47,003 nucleotides of DNA from JBBRMQ01 sp038230775. Its GTDB lineage: Bacteria > Acidobacteriota > Thermoanaerobaculia > Gp7-AA8. The notes under the pieces were generated by a model. That model was not told the origin of the DNA. It searched no databases and was given only the letters and a program-made list of their open reading frames with translations. Position 1 is the stretch's first letter; each line of letters opens with the position of its first letter. Shown here in pieces: positions 16,602-24,405 of the stretch. The position numbers and the translations under genes are program-made. The DNA lies in assembly GCA_038230775.1 (NCBI GenBank), contig JBBRMQ010000002.1:1-47003 (forward strand), given 5' to 3'.

Positions 16602-17242
16602 GAGGTAACCACACCGATCAGATCGGAGAAACGGCCGAGGAGGTGATCGGGCTCTGCAGCACGGAGCTCCGCGGTGGTGGCCGATCCGGTGATGACGACG
16701 GCGACGCGGATGCCGCTGTTGCGCGCGGCATGGATGTCGATCGGCATGTCGCCGACGAACAAGGCCTCTTTCTTTCCGCAGCCCGTGGCAGCGAGCGCGT
16801 GAAGGACGTGCTGGGCGGACGGCTTGCGCGCGCCGGCGAGATCGGGACCGACGATCGCGCGGAAGAAACGCGCCAGCCCGAGATGATCGAGGATCTTCTG
16901 CGAGAAGCCCGTCGGTTTGTTCGTGCAGACGGCCATTGCCAGCCCGAGCGCATCGAGCTTGCCAAGGGTCTCGTGAACGTCGTCCAGCACCCGCGAGGCC
17001 GTGCAGCAGATCTCGTCGTAACGCTGTTCGAACGCGCCGACCGCACCCGCGGGAACATCGGAATCGAACGCGCGCTCCAGCAGGCGTTCCAGCCCGTCGC
17101 CGACAAACTCCTTGATCCGCCCTTCGGCCAGGTCGCCGCGTCCGTGCTCGCGCCTCGCGAAGTTGACCGCGTCCGCAAGCGCGGCGTACGAGTCGACGAG
17201 CGTGCCGTCCAGATCGAACAGAACGGCGCGATAGCGGAGCAT
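16598..17242 (-). CDS. HAD hydrolase, phosphoglycolate phosphatase-like
   Basis: The protein is 214 residues. Motif I is 'VLFDLDGTLVDSYAALADAV' (Asp10, Asp12), a helical cap spans about 20-85, motif II is 'AVCTNKPTGFSQKIL', Lys lies in 'LAGARKPSAQ', and motif IV is 'ALFVGDMPIDIHAARN'. This is the Gph/PGP pattern, an enzyme that removes 2-phosphoglycolate, though related pyrophosphatases and sugar phosphatases look alike. It starts one base after the mobB stop and overlaps the serB-like start by 4 bp. Confidence 0.85.
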   Translation of the reverse strand: MLRYRAVLFDLDGTLVDSYAALADAVNFARREHGRGDLAEGRIKEFVGDGLERLLERAFDSDVPAGAVGAFEQRYDEICCTASRVLDDVHETLGKLDALGLAMAVCTNKPTGFSQKILDHLGLARFFRAIVGPDLAGARKPSAQHVLHALAATGCGKKEALFVGDMPIDIHAARNSGIRVAVVITGSATTAELRAAEPDHLLGRFSDLIGVVTS

Positions 17243-17617
17243 TCAGTCGATTCTATCGAGAAGCGCAATCGCTTCTTCGATGCTGGCGACGCGCGGCCAG
17301 CCGTGAAAGTCCTTGAAGCCTTCGACGAGGACGATGTCCGCGTTCGTGTGCGCGAGCAGATCGGTGGGCGACTGGAACGTGATCCTCCGAACGTCGCGGC
17401 CGAAGACCACGGCCTGGTTCACGCCGGCGAGGATCACGGTCGAAGCTCCGGCGTTCTCGAACTTCTCCGTGTCACCGCCGCGCTGCCCGGTCAATGGGTG
17501 ATGGGTGTGCTTGATCGCGGCCACGGTCTCGCCGCGGGCGACAAAGTGCCGGATCAACTCACAGATGCTGGTTGTCTTGCCGCTGTTCGACGGACCGGCG
17601 AAGGCAGCGACGCGCAT
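17243..17617 (-). CDS. mobB: MobB-like molybdopterin-guanine dinucleotide biosynthesis protein
   Basis: This 124-residue P-loop protein has Walker A 'FAGPSNSGKTTSICELI' at about 6-22, then 'VAAIKHTHHP', 'DTEKFENAGAST' and 'DIVLVEGFKD', the conserved MobB segments. MobB binds GTP and assists MobA in attaching GMP to the molybdenum cofactor. It is short for a stand-alone MobB (commonly 150-175 residues). The ATG at 17617 forms TGATG with the stop of the SpoIIE-type gene; a GTG one codon earlier is also possible. No mobA or molybdoenzyme lies in the window, so its place beside serine genes is unexplained. Confidence 0.88.
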   Translation of the reverse strand: MRVAAFAGPSNSGKTTSICELIRHFVARGETVAAIKHTHHPLTGQRGGDTEKFENAGASTVILAGVNQAVVFGRDVRRITFQSPTDLLAHTNADIVLVEGFKDFHGWPRVASIEEAIALLDRID

Positions 17618-18795
17618 CACGCCGTCGCGCGGTCAAGGATGAGTACGGTCCAGTCGTCCGCCAGCGACGGTTCCACGCGCTGCTGTACATCGGCGATCAG
17701 CATGTCCAGCCAGGCCATGCCGCGCTGCGGGGCCGACGTCAGGTCAGCGAGAATCTTCTCGACGACGTCGTAGCCCAGCGGGTGTCCGTTGAGCGTGGGC
17801 GCCTCCGGGATTCCGTCGGAGAGGAGCACGAGTCGCTCGCCGGGCTCGATGCGCGATCGCGCGATCGTGTAGTCGCCTCCGCGATTGAGACCGAGAGGCA
17901 GGCGGATTCCGGCGCATGACACGGTCTCCACTCGATCGCGATGGAGGACATACGGATCGGGACATCCGCCGTTCGCCACTTCGATCGATCCGGTCGCCGG
18001 CTGATAGCGAACGCACACCAGCGCAACGAACTCACGCGCAGCGAGCTCGCGCGAGAGTTTCTCATTCAGCGCGGCCATCGTGGCCACCACCCCGCTGCGC
18101 GCCACGAACGGCAGGACCGCCTTCACGGAAGACATGATGAGTCCGGCGCCAATGCCCTTTCCCGCGACGTCTGCGAGCACCAGCATCAACGAACCGTCGT
18201 CGAGCGGGACGACGTCGTAAAAATCACCCGCCACGTAATGCGCGGGGAGATTGCGAGTGGTTACGGTGAACCCGACGCCAGTCACGACTGCCGGAGGAAG
18301 CAGCCGCTCCTGAATTGCTCGCGCGATTCCAAGCTCACGCTGCGCCCACTCGGTCTGCCGCACCTTTTCCTGCATTGTCTCGAACACGCGAAACAAAATC
18401 CCTGTCACGAGGACCACGACTGCAGTCAACACCATGAAGGTTTGGGCGTTTCCGCCAAACGACGGGACGGAGAGCCTGCGGTCGAGAAAGCTGTTCACCA
18501 GCGTCACGCCGATGATCCATCCAGCCGCGCCCCCGACGAGGTAGATCGCGGCTTCGGCGAGACGCGCCGTGGGTGGTGACAGCAGACGGATGATTCGGTT
18601 GAACCCGAGGAAAAAGAGCGAAATCAGGACGTAGATGCAGATGCCGATGAACGCCCCGGCCACCACCATCGTGGCTGTGACGCCCTCGGGCCGGCCGACC
18701 GCGTAGAACGTCGAGACCACGGCCCCGATCGCCATCGCGATCGCCATCTGTTTCGCCTTCGCGGCGCAATACTTCGCAATGGCGGCGCGGTCCAT
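17617..18795 (-). CDS. SpoIIE/PP2C-type serine phosphatase with membrane domain
   Basis: From the ATG at 18795 the protein is 392 residues. The N-terminal half holds about four membrane helices (roughly 15-35, 38-62, 80-105, 120-140). A short helical linker ('FETMQEKVRQTEWAQRELG') leads to an RsbU/SpoIIE phosphatase domain: 'ERLLPP', 'AGDFYDVVPLDDGSL', 'LVLADVAGKGIGAG', 'VLLSDGIPEA' and 'DDWTVLIL' supply the metal-binding aspartates. Such proteins dephosphorylate anti-sigma-factor antagonists. No cognate STAS or kinase gene is nearby. A TACGAT hexamer (minus strand, 18803-18808) lies 7 bp before the ATG with no SD, hinting at leaderless initiation. The longer frame upstream is not coding; it runs through the divergent VWFA gene. 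Confidence 0.9.
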   Translation of the reverse strand: MDRAAIAKYCAAKAKQMAIAMAIGAVVSTFYAVGRPEGVTATMVVAGAFIGICIYVLISLFFLGFNRIIRLLSPPTARLAEAAIYLVGGAAGWIIGVTLVNSFLDRRLSVPSFGGNAQTFMVLTAVVVLVTGILFRVFETMQEKVRQTEWAQRELGIARAIQERLLPPAVVTGVGFTVTTRNLPAHYVAGDFYDVVPLDDGSLMLVLADVAGKGIGAGLIMSSVKAVLPFVARSGVVATMAALNEKLSRELAAREFVALVCVRYQPATGSIEVANGGCPDPYVLHRDRVETVSCAGIRLPLGLNRGGDYTIARSRIEPGERLVLLSDGIPEAPTLNGHPLGYDVVEKILADLTSAPQRGMAWLDMLIADVQQRVEPSLADDWTVLILDRATA

Positions 18796-18802
18796 GTCAC
18801 TG

Positions 18803-18808
18803 ATCGTA
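18803..18808 (-). promoter_or_regulatory. Candidate -10 element heading the long minus-strand gene run
   Basis: Read on the minus strand, TATACGAT ends 7 bp before the ATG at 18795. The 69-bp gap to the divergent VWFA gene is the only non-coding space upstream of the ten-gene run, so a promoter for it is expected here. No strong -35 is evident. Confidence 0.35.
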
Positions 18809-18864
18809 TACGTTGTATCTCGCGCATCGTTCAGGAAGGGCCGATTGAACGACAATAGCGGCTC

Positions 18865-20643
18865 ATGAAACGCGCTCTCCTCGCCTGCGTTCTTCTCGCC
18901 GCCTTCGCCAGAGCGGACGAGCCGCAGAAACTCTCGATTTCGGCCGAGGCGCTTGGCGATAGCGACGAGGGAGTCGTGACGCGGGTGACATTCCGGTACG
19001 CGATTCCCGACGAAGTGCCACACGGGGTGCCGCTCGTCATCGTGGGATCGACGAGCCAGGGCGGCGAGGTCGTCAAGCGCTTCCGCTACCCGCTTCCGGA
19101 TTCGCCCGGCAATTCACTCACCGCTGTACAGACTCTAAAACCGGGTGACATCGAAATCGAGGCGCGGTTGATGGTGCCACTCGAAACACAGGCGCCTGTG
19201 ATCGTGGCGCGCGGATCATCGAAAGTTACGGTCGCGCTCACCTCGAAGCCGTACGTCGCTGGTACTGGAGCGACCGCCGACGCGATTCTCGCGGAAGGCG
19301 TGGTGCCGCCTGATGCCGGTGCGGTCAAAATCCGTCCGCCCCGGCGGGACGTCGCGCCGAATCTCTTCCTGGTCGAAGCCGATGTCCAGCCTCCGGTGAA
19401 GCGCGTGGAGTTCTGGGTCGAAGGAAAGAAAGTCCTCGCGCGGAATGCTCCGCCTTATCGCGCGGAGCTCGACCTGGGCAAACTGCCGAAGCGCGTGGAG
19501 GTGCGCGCCGTCGGCTACGACGAGCGCGGTCGCTACGTCGATGCTGACGCCTTCGTGGTCAACGAGCGCGAAGCGCCCCTCGAAGTGAAGCTGACACGTA
19601 CGACGACGCCCGATCACATCTCGCACGTGAAGCTGAGCATCCAGAACCCGCATGGCAACGAGATCAAGACGGTCGCGTTGTTCGCCGGCAAGGCGAAGCT
19701 CTTCGAGTGGTCGCAGCCGCCGTACGCCGTCGACCTGCCAGAGACGCGGTTGAAGGACGTGCCGTTTCTGCGTGCGTCGGTCGTGGACTCGACGAACTAT
19801 GAGGCCTCCGATCTCATCTTTCTCAACGGGGGCCAGGTCAACGAAGAGCTCGAGGTCAACCTCGTCGAGCTGCCGGTTGCGGTGCTCGACGCCACCAACG
19901 TTCCGATCGTCGGCCTGACCAAAACGAACTTCCGGGTACTGGAAAACGGGAAGCCGAAAAAGATCACGAACTTCGATTCCGCTTCGAACCTCCCGATCTC
20001 GGTCGGACTGCTGCTCGATCACTCCGGAAGCATGAAGCCGCGCATGGAGGCGACGGTCAAAGCGGCAAAGGAGTTCTTCCGTCGGGTGATGAAGCCCACT
20101 GATCGCGCATTCGTCGCCGGCTTCTCTTTCGATCCGACGAAGGACGCCACGTTCGTCTCGAGCATCGGCAGCCTCGAGGCCCAGGTCGACGCCGTGCCGG
20201 GCGCCGAGGGTGGGACGGCGTTGTATGACGCAATCGTGACCGCGCTGTATCGCTTCCGCAACCTGCAAGGCCGCAAAGCGCTCATCGTTCTCACCGATGG
20301 CGAAGACACGACATCGCGCACGTCGTACGACGACGTTGTTGCGTATGCGCGTTCCGCCCGCGTTCCGTTGTACTTCATCGCCATCGGCCTCGGAATCATG
20401 GACATCGGCGGCACTTCGAAGATGAAATCGCTCGCTGCGGAAACCGGCGGTGTTTTGTATTCGGTCGGTAACGTCAAGAGTCTGCCTGAGACGTATGCTC
20501 AGCTCGAGAAAGACCTGCGTTCGCAGTACCTCATCGCCTATGACACCCAGACCACGAAGAATGACCGCGCGTATCGAACCGTCCAGGTGGAAGTCGACAA
20601 GCCTGGCGCTCACGTTCGCACTATTCGCGGCTTCCTCCCTTAA
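18865..20643 (+). CDS. Secreted VWFA-domain protein (acidobacterial type)
   Basis: This 592-residue protein has a signal peptide ('MKRALLACVLLAAFARA'). The first 330 residues are beta-rich with Ig/PEGA-like segments. A von Willebrand factor A domain occupies about 365-560: 'VGLLLDHSGSMKPRMEATV' carries the DxSxS metal-binding MIDAS motif, with 'EGGTALYDAI' and 'ALIVLTDGEDTTSRTS' as the other MIDAS loops. The segment 'PIVGLTKTNFRVLENGKPKK' just before it is typical of the VWFA-related family abundant in Acidobacteriota. The role is probably extracytoplasmic protein binding. The 3' end overlaps the next gene by 83 bp. GACAAT lies 8 bp before the start. Confidence 0.9.
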   Translation: MKRALLACVLLAAFARADEPQKLSISAEALGDSDEGVVTRVTFRYAIPDEVPHGVPLVIVGSTSQGGEVVKRFRYPLPDSPGNSLTAVQTLKPGDIEIEARLMVPLETQAPVIVARGSSKVTVALTSKPYVAGTGATADAILAEGVVPPDAGAVKIRPPRRDVAPNLFLVEADVQPPVKRVEFWVEGKKVLARNAPPYRAELDLGKLPKRVEVRAVGYDERGRYVDADAFVVNEREAPLEVKLTRTTTPDHISHVKLSIQNPHGNEIKTVALFAGKAKLFEWSQPPYAVDLPETRLKDVPFLRASVVDSTNYEASDLIFLNGGQVNEELEVNLVELPVAVLDATNVPIVGLTKTNFRVLENGKPKKITNFDSASNLPISVGLLLDHSGSMKPRMEATVKAAKEFFRRVMKPTDRAFVAGFSFDPTKDATFVSSIGSLEAQVDAVPGAEGGTALYDAIVTALYRFRNLQGRKALIVLTDGEDTTSRTSYDDVVAYARSARVPLYFIAIGLGIMDIGGTSKMKSLAAETGGVLYSVGNVKSLPETYAQLEKDLRSQYLIAYDTQTTKNDRAYRTVQVEVDKPGAHVRTIRGFLP

Positions 20644-21082
20644 CGCCGCTCTGGTGGAGGTCAAGGATCCGGTGCAGATCGCGAACGCGTTCTCTGCGGC
20701 GGCGAAGATCCATGTCGTCAACGTGTGGGCCACGTGGTGCGTGCCCTGCGTGCAGGAGATGGGCGACCTGCGCGCGATCGCCAGCGACCTCGGGCCGCAG
20801 GTTGGTGTGGTCGGTGTGTCGCTGGACGACATGATTCCCGGCGACCGCACGGCGATCAGAGGTCACGTGAGCGAGTTCGTGGTGAAGAACCGCATCGCAT
20901 TTCCCATCGTGTACTACTCGGGCAAGAGCGACGCGCTCGCCGAGTATCTGAAGTTCAGCGGAGAGATCCCGATCACCATCGCATTCGATCGCAACGGAAA
21001 AGAGTTGTGGCGCCGGCAGGGAAGGATCGATCGCCGGGCGACCACGGAGACATTACGCAAACTGCTTCGGAGGAATCCATGA
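20561..21082 (+). CDS. Exported TlpA-like thioredoxin
   Basis: The protein is 173 residues. The ATG at 20561 gives a good signal peptide (basic n-region, then 'STSLALTFALFAASSLNA'). The thioredoxin centre is 'VVNVWATWCVPCVQEMGDL' (WCVPC), and the cis-Pro segment is 'SGEIPITIAFDRNGKELWRR'. It would act as a periplasmic disulfide reductant. The start lies inside the VWFA gene, so the signal peptide and the last 27 codons of VWFA share DNA in different frames; no later in-frame start keeps the signal peptide. The stop overlaps the next start (ATGA). Three co-directional exported proteins thus form one unit. Confidence 0.85.
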   Translation: MTARIEPSRWKSTSLALTFALFAASSLNAALVEVKDPVQIANAFSAAAKIHVVNVWATWCVPCVQEMGDLRAIASDLGPQVGVVGVSLDDMIPGDRTAIRGHVSEFVVKNRIAFPIVYYSGKSDALAEYLKFSGEIPITIAFDRNGKELWRRQGRIDRRATTETLRKLLRRNP

Positions 21083-21663
21083 AAAAAACGATGTTCGCAG
21101 TCCTCTCCATCATCGCCCTTGCCGTCACGGCCGAAGAGGTCGGCCTCGGCACCAAGGCGCCGCAGTTCACGCTTGTCAACGCCGTCGACAACCGGAACGT
21201 GTCCTTCAAGCCCGGCGACGGGAAATTGTCGGTCGTCGTGTTCACGTGCAATCAGTGTCCGTATGCCCGTGCGTTCGAGCCGCGCCTCATCGAGATCGGG
21301 AAGCAGTACGCGCCGAGAGGGGTCGCGTTCTACGCGATCGACTCCAACGACGACTCGAAGTACGACGTCGAGACGATGGCGAACATGCGCGACCGCGCGG
21401 TGAAGAACAGCTATCCCTTCCCGTATCTCAAGGATGGCAACAGCGAAATCGCGCGTGCGTATGGCGCCCGCGTGACGCCGCACGTCTTCGTCGTCGACGG
21501 AAAAGGGGTGGTTCGCTATCACGGCTACGTCGATGACAGCGCACGTCCCGAGGAACGCACGAACGCGGGACTGACGAACGCACTCGATGCGCTGCTGGCG
21601 AATCAACCCGTCGCCAACGCGTCGACGAAGGCGTTCGGCTGCAGCATCAAGTGGAAGGGCTGA
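21079..21663 (+). CDS. Exported thioredoxin-fold (AhpC/TSA-like) protein
   Basis: This 194-residue protein has a signal peptide ('KKTMFAVLSIIALAVTA'). The redoxin domain opens with 'GTKAPQFTLVNAVDNRNVSF'; the redox motif is 'VVFTCNQCPYARAFEPRLIE', where CNQC is an unusual CxxC for this fold but common in this subfamily. 'GARVTPHVFVVDGKGVVRYH' is the cis-Pro strand. The start ATG has an AGGAG-type ribosome binding site (cggaggaatcc) and overlaps the preceding stop by 4 bp. Likely a periplasmic thiol oxidoreductase; its partner is unknown. Confidence 0.88.
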   Translation: MKKTMFAVLSIIALAVTAEEVGLGTKAPQFTLVNAVDNRNVSFKPGDGKLSVVVFTCNQCPYARAFEPRLIEIGKQYAPRGVAFYAIDSNDDSKYDVETMANMRDRAVKNSYPFPYLKDGNSEIARAYGARVTPHVFVVDGKGVVRYHGYVDDSARPEERTNAGLTNALDALLANQPVANASTKAFGCSIKWKG

Positions 21664-21702
21664 TTCGCAAGTCGCAAGATCAGAAAGGCAACGGTGTGGT
21701 GG

Positions 21703-21797
21703 TGTCATCCCGAGCGTGCGAGGGACCGGTGTGTGGTGGGCGGGGCGCTGATCGTGCCGCCCGCCCACACCGGTCCCTCGCTACGCTCGGGATGACA
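21703..21797. repeat. TGTCAT...ATGACA palindromic element, copy 1
   Basis: This 95-bp element has ends TGTCATCCCGAGCGT and ACGCTCGGGATGACA as inverted repeats, and an inner ACCGGTGTG / CACACCGGT stem around a GC-rich loop. It lies in the gap between two convergent genes. Three more copies with the same ends occur at 27610, 31160 and 37340. No coding capacity and no transposase are present. Confidence 0.85.
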
Positions 21798-21811
21798 AAG
21801 CGGCGCGGCCT

Positions 21812-21939
21812 TAGGAAGCCCTGAGCAAGTGCGAGAACCCCTAACCCGGCCACCACCTATGTTGCCCTTCTCCCCGCGTGCGGGGAGAAGGTGCCCGAAG
21901 GGCGGATGAGGGGCGCTCGGCTTGTGCAGAGGTTCCCTA
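21812..21939. mobile_element. TA-flanked MITE-like palindromic element, copy A
   Basis: This 128-bp element begins TAGGAAG and ends TTCCCTA, with inner stems such as CTTCTCCCCGCGTGCGGGGA and GGTGCCCGAAGGGCGGATGA. It is related to copies at 24239-24405 and 29708-29872. Its final CTA is the TAG stop codon (minus strand) of the lytic transglycosylase gene. No transposase is encoded, so it would move in trans. Confidence 0.75.
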
Positions 21940-24210
21940 CTTCGTCAGCCGCTTATACGACGCGCCTAACATGTTCACGCGCTTGACGTAGTTGCGTGTT
22001 TCGGGAAACGGGATCGACTCGATGAACTCGTCCATCGGCCGGCCCGGCGCGCCGCGGCGCCAGCGCATGACATTTCCCTGTCCCGCGTTGTAGGACGCGA
22101 TCGCCAGGTTCGTCGTGCCGCCGAACATGTTCACGAGCAGCTTGAAGTAATACGTGCCCAGCTTGACGTTTGTGATCGGATCTTCGAGGTTGGCGGACGT
22201 GTGAAGGCGCTTCGCGATCTCTTTGCCGGTTGGCGGCATCAGCTGCATCAGTCCCGTCGCGCCGACTGCGGATCGCGCCTTCGGGTTGTAGTAGCTCTCC
22301 TGATGGATGAGGCCCATGATCACGTACGGGTCGACGCCATTCTTCTTTGCGTCTTTGATGATCTCGTCGTGGTAGCGCGTCGGGTAGTACATCCGAAGAA
22401 AGTAGGACGGCACCGCGTCCTGCTCGACGGTCGCCAGCTTCGGAAACGCGCGCCGCAGCGATCGCATCATGAGAAGGGTGTCGCCGCTGCTGTTGTACAG
22501 ATCGCCCATCAGCGCGTCGGCGTAGGGCTGGTTGCTGCGCTTGATGTTTTTTTGGATCTCCAGTCGCGCGTCGCGGTAGTCGGTGAGCGCGGTGAGCTCG
22601 TAGCCGAGTCGCAGCTCCGGCGGAATCTCCCGCTCGGCGATTTCGCTCCAGTCGGGGCGCTTCTCCTTCAACGGATTCGTCGCCAGCTCCTGACGAGTCG
22701 CACCGCGCGCCGCTGAGTTCACCGCGTAGACGTCCGCGTACGGCGCCGACGCCAGCTCGCGATAAATACTCGCCGCCTCGTCTTTCCGGCCGAGGCGCTC
22801 GATCGATCGGGCGTACCAGTATTGGGCCTGGCGGCGGACATTCGGGTTGCGGTAGGTCTCGCGCACGAACGTCATCGTGTCGATCGCGCCGTCCAGATCA
22901 CCGCGTGAATAGGCGGCCCATGCCTTGTCCCAGAAATGCTGCAGCCCTGCTTCCTGCGACGCGTCGATTTTGGCCAGAGCCGTGACCAGCTCGCGCTCGT
23001 AATCGTCCTGATTCTTCGCCTCGGCAATCTGAACGAGAGAGTTCAAGACCTCGATCCGCACTGCGGCTGCGAGCGGCAGCGACAACAGATCCTTCAAACG
23101 TTCGACGGAGAGCCGGTCGTACGATTCCTTCTTCGCCTTTTTCGCCAGGTCCACGAGCTGGATGTTCTTCTTCACGTTGGCGAACTTCGGTTTGGTCGTC
23201 GCCTTCTTCTTTCCTTTGGCCTTGACCTTGATCGTCCCGACTTGCTGGCGCACGACGATCGTCTTCATCACCATCGGGTTGATCGAATTCGAAAGCAGGC
23301 GATAGTTTTTCGACGCGGTGTAAATCGCCGGGATGGCGAACTTGTAATACCCCGATGCCAGCGGCTCGAGCAGGCGGTTCGAGTCCTCGTAATGCCGCAC
23401 CTGATTGAGCGCCAGGCCGCGATTGAGCTCGACCGGCGCGCGCAGATCGGAGGACACGCCTGCCGCGTCGAGCGCATTGAGTTCATCGAGCGCATGGCGC
23501 GGATCGCCATCCCGCATCAAGGCGACGGCGCGTTGCAGCCGCTCCGCTTCGGTCAGGGAAACCGGCCCGCTGGATGGAGTGCCCGTCAATGCGCGCACGA
23601 TCTCGATGGCGTTCGAAGCCTGCGAAGCGCGGGGACTGCGGATTGCAATCTGTCGCGCGTGATCGAGCATCGCGGCAAGGTCGCCTTCGACGAAGCGTGT
23701 CTGGATCACCTGCCAGCGCGCGTTCGCGGCGACGGCTGAAGCATCGCTCCGCGACGCGATTCCTTCTGCGACCTCGGAGGCGTGACGATGGTCGCCGGCG
23801 TCTGCATACATCGACGACAGGCGCATGCCCGCGTCGTCCCATCCTACGAGTTGCGGTGATCGAGCCCATAGTCCTGCCAGCGTCGCACGCGCAGCGGTGA
23901 CGTCGCCGGCCGCCTGATGGGCCTGCGCGAGGAAGTACAACCGGTACTCTTCGACCGCGCGGCCGCGAAACGAAAACGATCGGAATTGCCTGACCGCTCC
24001 CGCTCCGTCTCCGCGACGCAGGGCATCGACTCCGGCCACAAAAACCGCGCGCAACTTTTCAAGATCCGGAGGCGCCTCTGGTTTTGGCGGAACGATCACC
24101 GTCTCGCGTTGCATGAACGACGGACGCCACACGAAGGTCGCAACACCCGCGATGGCGATCGCGACGACCGCTGCAATGCCCGCGATGATCCAGCGGCGAC
24201 GGGCGCTCAT
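21937..24210 (-). CDS. Membrane-anchored lytic murein transglycosylase (SLT family)
   Basis: This 757-residue protein is anchored by one N-terminal helix ('IAGIAAVVAIAIAGVATFVW'). Residues 45-590 are alpha-helical with TPR-like repeats, as in the superhelical U-domain of Slt70. The C-terminal SLT domain has catalytic Glu638 in 'GLIHQESYYNPKARSAVGA', then 'GLMQLMPPTGKEIAKRL' and 'LAIASYNAGQGNVMRWRR'. It cleaves peptidoglycan glycan strands to 1,6-anhydro products in the periplasm. A Lys-rich stretch near 325-345 ('KVKAKGKKKATTKPKFANVK') is unusual. The stop codon is the first triplet of a mobile repeat, and another repeat separates it from the upstream co-directional GAF-type gene. Confidence 0.93.
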   Translation of the reverse strand: MSARRRWIIAGIAAVVAIAIAGVATFVWRPSFMQRETVIVPPKPEAPPDLEKLRAVFVAGVDALRRGDGAGAVRQFRSFSFRGRAVEEYRLYFLAQAHQAAGDVTAARATLAGLWARSPQLVGWDDAGMRLSSMYADAGDHRHASEVAEGIASRSDASAVAANARWQVIQTRFVEGDLAAMLDHARQIAIRSPRASQASNAIEIVRALTGTPSSGPVSLTEAERLQRAVALMRDGDPRHALDELNALDAAGVSSDLRAPVELNRGLALNQVRHYEDSNRLLEPLASGYYKFAIPAIYTASKNYRLLSNSINPMVMKTIVVRQQVGTIKVKAKGKKKATTKPKFANVKKNIQLVDLAKKAKKESYDRLSVERLKDLLSLPLAAAVRIEVLNSLVQIAEAKNQDDYERELVTALAKIDASQEAGLQHFWDKAWAAYSRGDLDGAIDTMTFVRETYRNPNVRRQAQYWYARSIERLGRKDEAASIYRELASAPYADVYAVNSAARGATRQELATNPLKEKRPDWSEIAEREIPPELRLGYELTALTDYRDARLEIQKNIKRSNQPYADALMGDLYNSSGDTLLMMRSLRRAFPKLATVEQDAVPSYFLRMYYPTRYHDEIIKDAKKNGVDPYVIMGLIHQESYYNPKARSAVGATGLMQLMPPTGKEIAKRLHTSANLEDPITNVKLGTYYFKLLVNMFGGTTNLAIASYNAGQGNVMRWRRGAPGRPMDEFIESIPFPETRNYVKRVNMLGASYKRLTK

Positions 24211-24238
24211 GCCGCGACCGCTGCGAAAAGCAAGCCGC

Positions 24239-24405
24239 TAGGAAGGCTCTGCACGAGTGCAGGCGCCCCTCATCCGCCCTTCGGGCACCTTCTCCCCGCA
24301 CGCGGAGAAGGGCAATGTAGAGTGGTGGTCCCTCGCCCCGCTTGCGGGGAGAGGGTGCCCGAAGGCCGAGTGAGGGGCTTCTCGCACTTGCGAAGAGCTT
24401 CCCTA
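24239..24405. mobile_element. TA-flanked MITE-like palindromic element, copy B
   Basis: This 167-bp element is bounded by CTAG on both sides (24238-24241 and 24403-24406). Its ends, CTAGGAAGGCTCTGCAC and GCGAAGAGCTTCCCTAG, are imperfect inverted repeats. Inner hairpins include CCGCTTGCGG and GCCCTTCGGGC-type stems. The right-hand CTA is the TAG stop of the GAF-type gene (minus strand), and the left end lies 28 bp before the lytic transglycosylase start. It therefore sits between two co-directional genes. Confidence 0.8.

Noticed and set aside
19216..20850. A 544-codon minus-strand frame opposite the VWFA gene
   Set aside because: The plus strand has signal peptide, MIDAS motifs and neighbours in the same direction; the antisense frame has none.
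24239..24405. Intrinsic terminators only
   Set aside because: The stems would be strong, but they lack a following T-run and the same sequence recurs in three places with matching ends, so mobile elements explain them better. A secondary terminator role is possible.
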